Shown: positions 11,120 through 22,650 of the stretch, one piece after another
Layout of the letters: every line of letters begins with the position of its first letter
Position numbering within the stretch: the first letter of the stretch is position 1
Source: Caenorhabditis elegans
Lineage: Eukaryota; Nematoda; Chromadorea; Rhabditida; Rhabditidae
Direction: 5' to 3'
Assembly: GCF_000002985.6 (NCBI RefSeq)
Contig: NC_003280.10
Location: forward strand, 9,792,501-9,856,500
DNA: 64,000 nucleotides
Notes under the pieces: generated by a model
Database searches by the model: none
Seen by the model: only the letters and a program-made list of their open reading frames with translations
Told to the model about the DNA's origin: nothing
Position numbers and translations under genes: made by a program

Positions 11120-12947
11120 ATGAGTTTCAGTATACTCATAGCTATTGCAATATTTGTTGGAATAATTTCCTATTATTTATGGATTTGGTCATTCTGGATT
11201 CGAAAAGGAGTCAAAGGGCCTAGAGGTCTACCATTTCTCGGAGTTATTCACAAGTTCACAAACTATGAGAACCCTGGAGCTTTGAAGTTCAGCGAATGGA
11301 CAAAGGTAGAATGAATTTATTTATTTTACATTAATCATTAAGTAATGTTTAATATTTCAGAAATACGGACCTGTTTATGGAATTACGGAAGGTGTTGAAA
11401 AGACGTTGGTAATTTCGGATCCAGAATTTGTACATGAAGTTTTTGTAAAACAATTTGATAATTTCTACGGGAGAAAATTAACTGCAATTCAAGGAGATCC
11501 AAATAAAAACAAGAGAGTACCACTTGTTGCTGCTCAAGGCCATAGATGGAAGCGATTGAGAACTTTAGCTTCTCCTACTTTTTCGAATAAAAGTCTAAGA
11601 AAGATTATGGGTACTGTAGAAGAAAGTGTTACGGAGTTGGTCAGATCATTAGAGAAAGCAAGTGCGGAAGGAAAAACTCTTGACATGCTAGAGTATGTTT
11701 CAAAATAAAAAGTTTGGAACTGTTTAGACAATTAACTTTTTTAAAGATATTACCAAGAATTCACAATGGATATTATTGGAAAAATGGCAATGGGACAAGA
11801 AAAATCCTTAATGTTTAGAAACCCAATGCTAGATAAAGTCAAAACGGTTTGTGGAATGACTTGATTTTAAATAATTTATTTCAAATTTTTCAGATTTTCA
11901 AAGAAGGACGAAACAATGTTTTTATGATCTCTGGAATATTTCCTTTCGTTGGAATTGCTCTACGCAACATTTTTGCCAAATTTCCATCACTTCAAATGGC
12001 TACCGATATTCAAAGTATTTTGGAGAAGGCTTTGAACAAACGACTGGAACAAAGGGAAGCTGATGAGAAGGCTGGAATTGAGCCATCTGGGGAGCCTCAA
12101 GATTTCATCGATTTGTTTTTAGATGCTAGATCAACTGTAGACTTTTTCGAAGGCGAAGCTGAACAAGATTTTGCTAAAAGTGAAGTCTTGAAAGTGGATA
12201 AGCATCTGACATTTGATGAGATTATTGGACAACTGTTTGTTTTCTTGTTAGCTGGATACGACACGACTGCCCTTTCTCTGTCATATTCTTCATATCTCCT
12301 GGCAACACATCCAGAGATTCAGAAGAAATTACAAGAAGAAGTGGATAGAGAATGTCCAGACCCTGAAGTCACTTTTGATCAGCTGTCGAAATTGAAATAT
12401 TTGGAATGTGTTGTGAAAGAAGCATTGAGATTGTATCCATTGGCGTCTCTGTTAGTTTTTTTTTAATTTCTAAGTTTTGCCGTGGTGTAGTTTGTTCTCT
12501 GTAATTAAAAAATAATTCAGTGTTCACAATCGAAAATGTCTCAAAACCACAAATGTTCTGGGAATGGAAATAGAAGCTGGAACAAATATTAATGTGGATA
12601 CCTGGTCTCTTCACCATGATCCGAAAGTTTGGGGAGATGATGTTAACGAGTTCAAGCCGGAAAGGTTGGTTTTATTTGACAATTATTTATTTCATCAAAT
12701 GTTCTACAGATGGGAGTCCGGGGATGAACTATTCTTTGCTAAAGGCGGATATCTTCCGTTCGGCATGGGACCAAGAATTTGTATTGGTATGCGATTGGCT
12801 ATGATGGAAATGAAAATGCTTTTGACCAATATTTTGAAAAACTATACATTTGAAACCACACCAGAAACTGTGATTCCATTGAAGTTAGTCGGAACTGCTA
12901 CTATTGCGCCATCAAGTGTGCTGCTCAAACTTAAATCCAGGTTTTGA
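11120..12947 (+). CDS. CYP13A-type cytochrome P450 on the opposite strand (518 aa)
   Basis: The only plus-strand member of the cluster. Exons 11120-11305, 11361-11692, 11747-11846, 11894-12450, 12521-12664 and 12710-12947 join in frame to 518 aa, with the same phases as the minus-strand genes. The start is the ATG of MSFSIL; the upstream in-frame TTG is not used. I-helix AGYDTTALSLSY, EALR and haem loop FGMGPRICIG are intact. Protein similarity to the genes at 3348-5240 and 5855-7838 is very high, so its orientation reflects a local inversion during duplication rather than an older lineage. The last exon is 6 nt shorter than in paralogues (ends LKSRF). Confidence 0.92.
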
Positions 12948-13126
12948 AATGTGTTTTGTACGGATTGTTGTCTTTGTTTATATATTTACCCAATAAATTT
13001 GTATGTTCACGTATTTAAAAGCACAAACTTCTATGTCAGTTACTTAAAAAATTAAATTTAAAGCTATTTGTATTAAGTTGAAGAAAGTTAAAACAACATG
13101 GAGGGATTAGGAAAGGTATATTATAA

Positions 13127-15032
13127 TCAAACTCTCGGCTTCAATGACAAGAACAAGTTTTCAGGCCTTGCAGTTGCTCGGCCTACTAATTTAATCGGAA
13201 GCTGTGTCTTCGCATTTGTCTCGAAAGTATATTTTTTGAGTATATGTGACAATAATCCTTTCTGCTCCAAAAGTGCAAACCGCATTCCGAGACATACTCT
13301 GGGTCCAGCACCAAATGAGAGGTATGCTTGTTGAGGAGTTAATGGAGAGTCCCATCTAAAAATATTTTTAAATTACTTTTTCATAGAATCTTGATAGACG
13401 TCACTACGCTCTTGAAAAATCTTTCTTAAAGTACGCATCGAAAATATCTTACCTTTCAGGCTTGAACTCTTCTACGTCATTTCCCCATACATTTTTGTCA
13501 TGGTGAAGAGTCCAGGTGTCGATCATCACATCAACACCAGCTTCTACAATTTGCTCTCCGATAACCGTATTTCTCATGCATCGGCGGGAGTTTGCACTGA
13601 AAGTAAAATATATTTAATTTGTAAGTAAACATTGGAAACTCACAAAGAAGCAAATGGGAACAATCTTAATGACTCCTTGATCACATTATCCATATATTTC
13701 AATTTTGAAAGCTGATCAAATGTGATCTCATCATTTGGACATTCTTTGTCTACTTCGTCTTGTAACTTGCTCTGAATTTTTGGATTCAATGCCAAGAAGT
13801 ATGTAACATAGGAAAGGGAAATGGCTGTAGTATCAAATCCAGCAACTAAAAATACAAAGCACTGGCTAATGATTTCTTGAGTGGTCAGTTGTCGGTTATT
13901 CTGAAATTGAAGGAATTTATAAAAATCACTATGTTAATTTCAAGCTTACATAGGAGGATGATTTATGGAATTCGTCATTGCTTTCACCAAAATGTTCAAC
14001 TTCGGCTCTTGCATTCAAAAACATATCAATATAATCAGCGGCCTCTCCTGGCTCAACTCCATGTTTCTTATCGGCTTCTCGTTGAGCAATCCGGGACATC
14101 ACTGCGTCCGTTACCGATTTTTGCACGACAATAAAGGGACCAGCTCCGAACTTGCCTACTTTAATGAACAACCATTTGAGAAAAGACACAGCAAATGGAA
14201 ATCCTCCACTGAACATCCAGATCTGCCAGCGGTTGTGCTCGAAGAACTGTAAAAATACATTTTTGTTAAACTTTTAAAATTAAAAATCAATCCAACAAAG
14301 GAGATGAACCTACCCCTTTAACATCCTTTAATAATGGATTTTTAAACATTTGGGAGTCGGGTTGTCCCATGGCAACTCTGGAGATCACGTCAAAGGTGTA
14401 CTCCTGGTAGAAACTAAAATTTAACAGTAAAACACCTTAATTAGACCGCTATGAACAACTTACAGATGCATATTGACTGCTTTTCCATTCTCTGATTCTT
14501 CTCTTAATTTTTTCATAAGCTCCTGTGTGCTATCTTCCATTGTAGTCAATACTTTTTTGATACTGCCATTTGAAAATGCAGGTGCCGTGATTGTTCGGAG
14601 ACGTTTCCATCTGAAAGTTATCAATTAAAATATGCGAGTGGCAGGCAAGCCAGCACGTCTGAAGTGGTCTCCTTACCTAAAACCTTGAGCTCCAACAATA
14701 TGAATATCCTTATCCTTATCTGGATCTCCTTGAACTGGATTATGCTTTCTTCCATAAAAATTATCGTACTGTTTCACAAGGATTTCCTGAACCAAATCAG
14801 GATCTGAAATCACCATGACTTTCTGCATTCCTTCAGTGAATCCATAAATTTTTCCATATTCCTTTGTCCATTTTTGAAGAGTGTAACCCGGTGGGAAACT
14901 ATCCTCCAGCATAGCTCCAGCTTTTCCGAAAATCGGAACTCCCCAAGGGCCTGGCAATCCACGTCGCTTCCAGAAAGTCCAATGCCAGAAATAGTAGGTA
15001 ACAATTGAAATTAGGATGAGCTCGAAAATCAT
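13127..15032 (-). CDS. CYP13A-like cytochrome P450 with altered intron pattern (509 aa)
   Basis: Divergent P450 at the end of the cluster. Seven exons: 14677-15032, 14464-14610, 14314-14413, 13950-14246, 13644-13900, 13453-13596, 13127-13355; total 509 aa. Compared with neighbours it lacks the intron after the first 62 codons, has a new intron inside the GFR/WKRLR block, and splits the large exon in two after the SSY segment; the other junctions are shared. Motifs: anchor helix at the N-terminus, GPWGVPIFG hinge, WKRLRTITAPAF, I-helix AGFDTTAISLSY, ESLR and haem loop FGAGPRVCLG. Looks fully functional. The stop is TGA at 13127-13129, after SLKPRV. It sits immediately next to the large satellite array. 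Confidence 0.9.
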
Positions 15033-15056
15033 TTTTCAGACGTTGAAAATGCTGAA

Positions 15057-15064
15057 TTTATAAA
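15057..15064 (-). promoter_or_regulatory. TATA-like box of the divergent P450
   Basis: TTTATAAA on the minus strand, 25 bp upstream of the ATG at 15032; closer to the start codon than in the other copies. Confidence 0.45.
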
Positions 15065-15438
15065 GCTTCCAATTCTCAAAAAATGAGATATCCACCATAA
15101 TTTTCTTTCATTTTTATATCTGCCCGAACAGTCACAAACCAAATTTTTGACACAGAAAATGTATAACTACTATCCCTTTTTAACTTTTCCCTCTCTCCAC
15201 AAACACATACTATCAAGCCATGAGTGATGCAAAGTTTTGACGATAAGAAAGTTTCGAAACAACTGATTATTGTGATAGAAAAATATGATTTGTCGCGTGT
15301 GATTTGAGCATGATCAAGTTCAAAATAGGTGGACAGATAACTAGAGTGTTATTATTGGCCTACAGTAAATAAAGTTTCTAAATTAAAGTTTGGTTACTGT
15401 AGCGGTATTTTCCATTCACGTTTCAAAAATTGTCTAAT
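15065..15438. other. Unique spacer between P450 cluster and satellite
   Basis: Presumed promoter region of the divergent P450 followed by unique AT-rich DNA up to the first satellite unit. No gene recognised. Confidence 0.5.
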
Positions 15439-17580
15439 CTCCATAATTCTCAGTTTAAAAAAATTTGAAAACCAGTGCACAATTCAAACTCCATATTCTC
15501 AATAATTCTCAGTTTAAAAAAAATTGAAAACCAGTGCACAATTGAAACTCCATTATTTCCATGATTCTCAGTTTAAAAAAATTTGAAAACCTGTGCACAA
15601 TTGAAACTCCATATTCTCAATAATTCTCAGTTTAAAAAAAATTTGAAAACCAGTGCACAATTGAAACTCCATTATTTCCATGATTCTCAGTTTAAAAAAA
15701 TTTGAAAACCAGTGCACAATTGAAACTCCATTATTTCCATGATTGTCAGTTTAAAATAATTTGAAAACCTGTGCACAATTGAAACTCCATATTCTCAATA
15801 ATTCTCAGTTTAAAAAAAATTTGAAAACCAGTGCACAATTGAAACTCCATTATTTCCATGATTCTCAGTTTAAAAAAAATTTGAAAACCAGTGCACAATT
15901 GAAACTCCATATTCTCAATAATTCTCAGTTTAAAAAAAATTTGAAAACCAGTGCACAATTGAAACTCCATATTCTCAATAATTCTCAGTTTAAAAAATTT
16001 GAAAACCAGTGCACAATTGAAACTCCATTATTTCCATGATTCTCAGTTTAAAACAATTTGAAAACCAGTGCACAATTGAAACTCCATTATTTCCATGATT
16101 CTCAGTTTAAAACAATTTGAAAACCAGTGCACAATTGAAACTCCATTATTTCCATGATTCTCAGTTTAAAACAATTTGAAAACCAGTGCACAATTGAAAC
16201 TCCATTATTTCCATGATTCTCAGTTTAAAACAATTTGAAAACCAGTGCACAATTGAAACTCCATTATTTCCATGATTCTCAGTTTGAAAAAATTTGAAAA
16301 CCAGTGCACAATTGAAACTCCATATTCTCAATAATTCTCAGTTTAAAAAAAATTTGAAAACCAGTGCACAATTGAAACTCCATATTCTCAATAATTCTCA
16401 GTTTAAAAAAAATTTGAAAACCAGTGCACAATTGAAACTCCATATTCTCAATAATTCTCAGTTTAAAAAATTTGAAAACCAGTGCACAATTGAAACTCCA
16501 TTATTTCCATGATTCTCAGTTTAAAAAAATTTGAAAACCAGTGCACAATTGAAACTCCATATTCTCAATAATTCTCAGTTTAAAAAAATTTGAAAACCAG
16601 TGCACAATTGAAACTCCATATTCTCAATAATTCTCAGTTTAAAAAAAATTTGAAAACCAGTGCACAATTGAAACTCCATTATTTCCATGATTGTCAGTTT
16701 AAAATAATTTGAAAACCAGTGCACAATTGAAACTCCATATTCTCAATAATTCTCAGTTTAAAAAATTTGAAAACCAGTGCACAATTGAAACTCCATTATT
16801 TCCATGATTGTCAGTTTAAAATAATTTGAAAACCAGTGCACAATTGAAACTCCATATTCTCAATAATTCTCAGTTTAAAACAATTTGAAAACCAGTGCAC
16901 AATTGAAACTCCATTATTTCCATGATTCTCAGTTTAAAACAATTTGAAAACCAGTGCACAATTGAAACTCCATATTCTCAATAATTCTCAGTTTAAAAAA
17001 AATTTGAAAACCAGTGCACAATTGAAACTCCATTATTTCCATGATTCTCAGTTTGAAAAAATTTGAAAACCAGTGCACAATTGAAACTCCATATTCTCAA
17101 TAATTCTCAGTTTAAAAAAAATTTGAAAACCAGTGCACAATTGAAACTCCATATTCTCAATAATTCTCAGTTTAAAAAAAATTTGAAAACCAGTGCACAA
17201 TTGAAACTCCATATTCTCAATAATTCTCAGTTTAAAAAATTTGAAAACCAGTGCACAATTGAAACTCCATTATTTCCATGATTCTCAGTTTAAAAAAATT
17301 TGAAAACCAGTGCACAATTGAAACTCCATATTCTCAATAATTCTCAGTTTAAAAAAATTTGAAAACCAGTGCACAATTGAAACTCCATATTCTCAATAAT
17401 TCTCAGTTTAAAAAAAATTTGAAAACCAGTGCACAATTGAAACTCCATTATTTCCATGATTCTCAGTTTAAAAAAATTTGAAAACCAGTGCACAATTGAA
17501 ACTCCATTATTTCCATGATTCTCAGTTTAAAAAAATTTGAAAACCAGTGCACAATTGAAACTCCATTATTTCCATGATTC

Positions 17581-17890
17581 TCAGTTTAAAAAAAATTTGA
17601 AAACCAGTGCACAATTGAAATTCCATATTCTCAATAATTCTCAGTTTAAAAAAAATTTGAAAACCAGTGCACAATTGAAACTCCATATTCTCAATAATTC
17701 TCAGTTTAAAAAAAATTTGAAAACCAGTGCACAATTGAAATTCCATATTCTCAATAATTCTCAGTTTAAAAAAAATTTGAAAACCAGTGCACAATTGAAA
17801 CTCCATATTCTCAATAATTCTCAGTTTAAAAAAAATTTGAAAACCAGTGCACAATTGAAATTCCATATTCTCAATAATTCTCAGTTTAAA
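17581..17890. repeat. 120 bp dimeric higher-order repeat in the satellite
   Basis: Successive 60 bp class A units alternate between GAAATTCCATA and GAAACTCCATA, so the true period here is two units (120 bp) over about five units. Confidence 0.75.
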
Positions 17891-19779
17891 AAATTTGAAA
17901 ACCAGTGCACAATTGAAACTCCATATTCTCAATAATTCTCAGTTTAAAAAAAATTTGAAAACCAGTGCACAATTGAAACTCCATATTCTCAATAATTCTC
18001 AGTTTAAAAAATTTGAAAACCAGTGCACAATTGAAACTCCATATTCTCAATAATTCTCAGTTTAAAAAATTTGAAAACCAGTGCACAATTGAAACTCCAT
18101 TATTTCCATGATTGTCAGTTTAAAACAATTTGAAAACCAGTGCACAATTGAAACTCCATATTCTCAATAATTCTCAGTTTAAAAAAAATTTGAAAACCAG
18201 TGCACAATTGAAATTCCATATTCTCAATAATTCTCAGTTTAAAAAATTTGAAAACCAGTGCACAATTGAAACTCCATATTCTCAATAATTCTCAGTTTAA
18301 AAAAAATTTGAAAACCAGTGCACAATTGAAACTCCATATTCTCAATAATTCTCAGTTTAAAAAATTTGAAAACCAGTGCACAATTGAAACTCCATTATTT
18401 CCATGATTGTCAGTTTAAAATAATTTGAAAACCAGTGCACAATTGAAACTCCATATTCTCAATAATTCTCAGTTTAAAACAATTTGAAAACCAGTGCACA
18501 ATTGAAACTCCATTATTTCCATGATTCTCAGTTTAAAACAATTTGAAAACCAGTGCACAATTGAAACTCCATTATTTCCATGATTGTCAGTTTAAAATAA
18601 TTTGAAAACCAGTGCACAATTGAAACTCCATATTCTCAATAATTCTCAGTTTAAAAAATTTGAAAACCAGTGCACAATTGAAACTCCATATTCTCAATAA
18701 TTCTCAGTTTAAAAAAAATTTGAAAACCAGTGCACAATTGAAACTCCATATTCTCAATAATTCTCAGTTTAAAAAATTTGAAAACCAGTGCACAATTGAA
18801 ACTCCATATTCTCAATAATTCTCAGTTTAAAAAATTTGAAAACCAGTGCACAATTGAAACTCCATTATTTCCATGATTGTCAGTTTAAAATAATTTGAAA
18901 ACCAGTGCACAATTGAAACTCCATATTCTCAATAATTCTCAGTTTAAAAAATTTGAAAACCAGTGCACAATTGAAACTCCATATTCTCAATAATTCTCAG
19001 TTTAAAACAATTTGAAAACCAGTGCACAATTGAAACTCCATTATTTCCATGATTCTCAGTTTAAAACAATTTGAAAACCAGTGCACAATTGAAACTCCAT
19101 ATTCTCAATAATTCTCAGTTTAAAAAATTTGAAAACCAGTGCACAATTGAAACTCCATTATTTCCATGATTCTCAGTTTGAAAAAATTTGAAAACCAGTG
19201 CACAATTGAAACTCCATATTCTCAATAATTCTCAGTTTAAAAAATTTGAAAACCAGTGCACAATTGAAACTCCATATTCTCAATAATTCTCAGTTTAAAA
19301 CAATTTGAAAACCAGTGCACAATTGAAACTCCATTATTTCCATGATTCTCAGTTTAAAACAATTTGAAAACCAGTGCACAATTGAAACTCCATTATTTCC
19401 ATGATTCTCAGTTTGAAAAAATTTGAAAACCAGTGCACAATTGAAACTCCATATTCTCAATAATTCTCAGTTTAAAAAATTTGAAAACCAGTGCACAATT
19501 GAAACTCCATATTCTCAATAATTCTCAGTTTAAAACAATTTGAAAACCAGTGCACAATTGAAACTCCATATTCTCAATAATTCTCAGTTTAAAAAATTTG
19601 AAAACCAGTGCACAATTGAAACTCCATTATTTCCATGATTGTCAGTTTAAAATAATTTGAAAACCAGTGCACAATTGAAACTCCATATTCTCAATAATTC
19701 TCAGTTTAAAAAATTTGAAAACCAGTGCACAATTGAAACTCCATATTCTCAATAATTCTCAGTTTAAAAAAAATTTGAA

Positions 19780-19950
19780 AACCAGTGCACCATTGACACT
19801 CCATATTCTCAATAATTCTCAGTTTAATAAATATGAAAACTAGTGCACAATTGAAACTCGATATTCTCTATAACTCTCAGTTTACAAAATTTGAAATCCA
19901 GTGCACAATTGAAACTCCATTATTTCCATGATTGTCAGTTTAAGATAATG
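19780..19950. repeat. Divergent satellite units
   Basis: Three or so adjacent units carry many private substitutions (CACCATTGACACTCC, AATAAATATGAAAACTAG, CTCGATATTCTCTATAAC) in an array that is otherwise nearly uniform. Confidence 0.7.
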
Positions 19951-20820
19951 AGAACACCAGTGCACAATTGAAACTCCATTATTTCCATGATTCTCAGTTT
20001 GAAAAAATTTGAAGACCAGTGCACAATTGAAACTCCATATTCTCAATAATTCTCAGTTTAAAAAAAATTTGAAAACCAGTGCACAATTGAAACTCCATAT
20101 TCTCAATAATTCTCAGTTTAAAAAAAATTTGAAAACCAGTGCACAATTGAAACTCCATTATTTCCATGATTCTCAGTTTGAAAAAAATTTGAAAACCAGT
20201 GCACAATTGAAACTCCATATTCTCAATAATTCTCAGTTTAAAAAAAATTTGAAAACCAGTGCACAATTGAAACTCCATATTCTCAATAATTCTCAGTTTA
20301 AAAAATTTGAAAACCAGTGCACAATTGAAACTCCATATTCTCAATAATTCTCAGTTTAAAAAATTTGAAAACCAGTGCACAATTGAAACTCCATTATTTC
20401 CATGATTGTCAGTTTAAAATAATTTGAAAACCAGTGCACAATTGAAACTCCATATTCTCAATAATTCTCAGTTTAAAAAATTTGAAAACCAGTGCACAAT
20501 TGAAACTCCATATTCTCAATAATTCTCAGTTTAAAACAATTTGAAAACCAGTGCACAATTGAAACTCCATTATTTCCATGATTCTCAGTTTAAAACAATT
20601 TGAAAACCAGTGCACAATTGAAACTCCATTATTTCCATGATTCTCAGTTTAAAACAATTTGAAAACCAGTGCACAATTGAAATTCCATTATTTCCATGAT
20701 TCTCAGTTTAAAACAATTTGAAAACCAGTGCACAATTGAAACTCCATTATTTCCATGATTCTCAGTTTAAAACAATTTGAAAACCAGTGCACAATTGAAA
20801 CTCCATTATTTCCATGATTC

Positions 20821-21310
20821 TCAGTTTGAAAAAATTTGAAAACCAGTGCACAATTGAAACTCCATATTCTCAATAATTCTCAGTTTAAAAAAAATTTGAA
20901 AACCAGTGCACAATTGAAACTCCATATTCTCAATAATTCTCAGTTTAAAAAAAATTTGAAAACCAGTGCACAATTGAAACTCCATATTCTCAATAATTCT
21001 CAGTTTAAAAAAAATTTGAAAACCAGTGCACAATTGAAACTCCATATTCTCAATAATTCTCAGTTTAAAAAAAATTTGAAAACCAGTGCACAATTGAAAC
21101 TCCATATTCTCAATAATTCTCAGTTTAAAAAAAATTTGAAAACCAGTGCACAATTGAAACTCCATATTCTCAATAATTCTCAGTTTAAAAAAAATTTGAA
21201 AACCAGTGCACAATTGAAACTCCATATTCTCAATAATTCTCAGTTTAAAAAAAATTTGAAAACCAGTGCACAATTGAAACTCCATATTCTCAATAATTCT
21301 CAGTTTAAAA
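20821..21310. repeat. Homogenised block of identical 60 bp satellite units
   Basis: About eight consecutive class A units, each exactly 60 bp with an eight-A spacer, without a visible difference. This is the longest uniform run in the array and suggests recent local amplification. Confidence 0.85.
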
Positions 21311-22117
21311 AATTTGAAAACCAGTGCACAATTGAAACTCCATTATTTCCATGATTGTCAGTTTAAAATAATTTGAAAACCAGTGCACAATTGAAACTCC
21401 ATTATTTCCATGATTCTCAGTTTAAAAAAAATTTGAAAACCAGTGCACAATTGAAACTCCATATTCTCAATAATTCTCAGTTTAAAAAAAATTTGAAAAC
21501 CAGTGCACAATTGAAACTCCATATTCTCAATAATTCTCAGTTTAAAAAAAATTTGAAAACCAGTGCACAATTGAAACTCCATATTCTCAATAATTCTCAG
21601 TTTAAAAAATTTGAAAACCAGTGCACAATTGAAACTCCATTATTTCCATGATTGTCAGTTTAAAATAATTTGAAAACCAGTGCACAATTGAAACTCCATA
21701 TTCTCAATAATTCTCAGTTTAAAAAAAATTTGAAAACCAGTGCACAATTGAAACTCCATATTCTCAATAATTCTCAGTTTAAAACAATTTGAAAACCAGT
21801 GCACAATTGAAACTCCATTATTTCCATGATTCTCAGTTTAAAACAATTTGAAAACCAGTGCACAATTGAAACTCCATTATTTCCATGATTCTCAGTTTAA
21901 ATAGATGTGAGAACCAGTGCACAATTGAAACTCCATTATTTCCATGATTCTCAGTTTCAAGAAATTTGAAAACCAGTGCACAATTGAAACTCCATTAGTT
22001 CCATGATTGTCAGTTTAAAATAATTTGAAAACCAGTGCACAATTGAAACTCCATATTCTCAATAATTCTCAGTTTAAAAAATTTGAAAACCAGTGCACAA
22101 TTGAAACTCCATTATTT

Positions 22118-22650
22118 CCATGATTGTCAGTTTAAAATAATTTGAAAACCAGTGCACAATTGAAACTCCATCTTCTCAATAATTCTCAGTTTAAAAAAAT
22201 TTGAAAACCAGTGCACAATTGAAACTCCATTATTTCCATGATTCTCAGTTTAAAAAAATTTGAAAACCAGTGCACAATTGAAACTCCATTATTTCCATGA
22301 TTGTCAGTTTAAAATAATTTGAAAACCAGTGCACAATTGAAACTCCATCTTCTCAATAATTCTCAGTTTAAAAAAATTTGAAAACCAGTGCACAATTGAA
22401 ACTCCATTATTTCCATGATTCTCAGTTTAAAAAAATTTGAAAACCAGTGCACAATTGAAACTCCATTATTTCCATGATTGTCAGTTTAAAATAATTTGAA
22501 AACCAGTGCACAATTGAAACTCCATCTTCTCAATAATTCTCAGTTTAAAAAAATTTGAAAACCAGTGCACAATTGAAACTCCATTATTTCCATGATTCTC
22601 AGTTTAAAAAAATTTGAAAACCAGTGCACAATTGAAACTCCATTATTTCC
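22118..22650. repeat. 177 bp trimeric higher-order repeat in the satellite
   Basis: A three-unit block (class B with GATTGTCAG and AATAA spacer; class A with CATCTTCTC; class B with GATTCTCAG) is repeated three times in a row, period close to 177 bp. Confidence 0.75.

Noticed and set aside
14611-14676. Possible tRNA or repeat in the GC-richer intron of the divergent P450
   Set aside because: No cloverleaf, A-box or B-box could be traced; it is an ordinary 66-nt intron.
20836-21354. Long repetitive ORFs on both strands in the satellite (up to 172 codons)
   Set aside because: They exist only where the unit is exactly 60 bp, a multiple of three, so no frame meets a stop. There is no start context, splice context or non-repetitive part.
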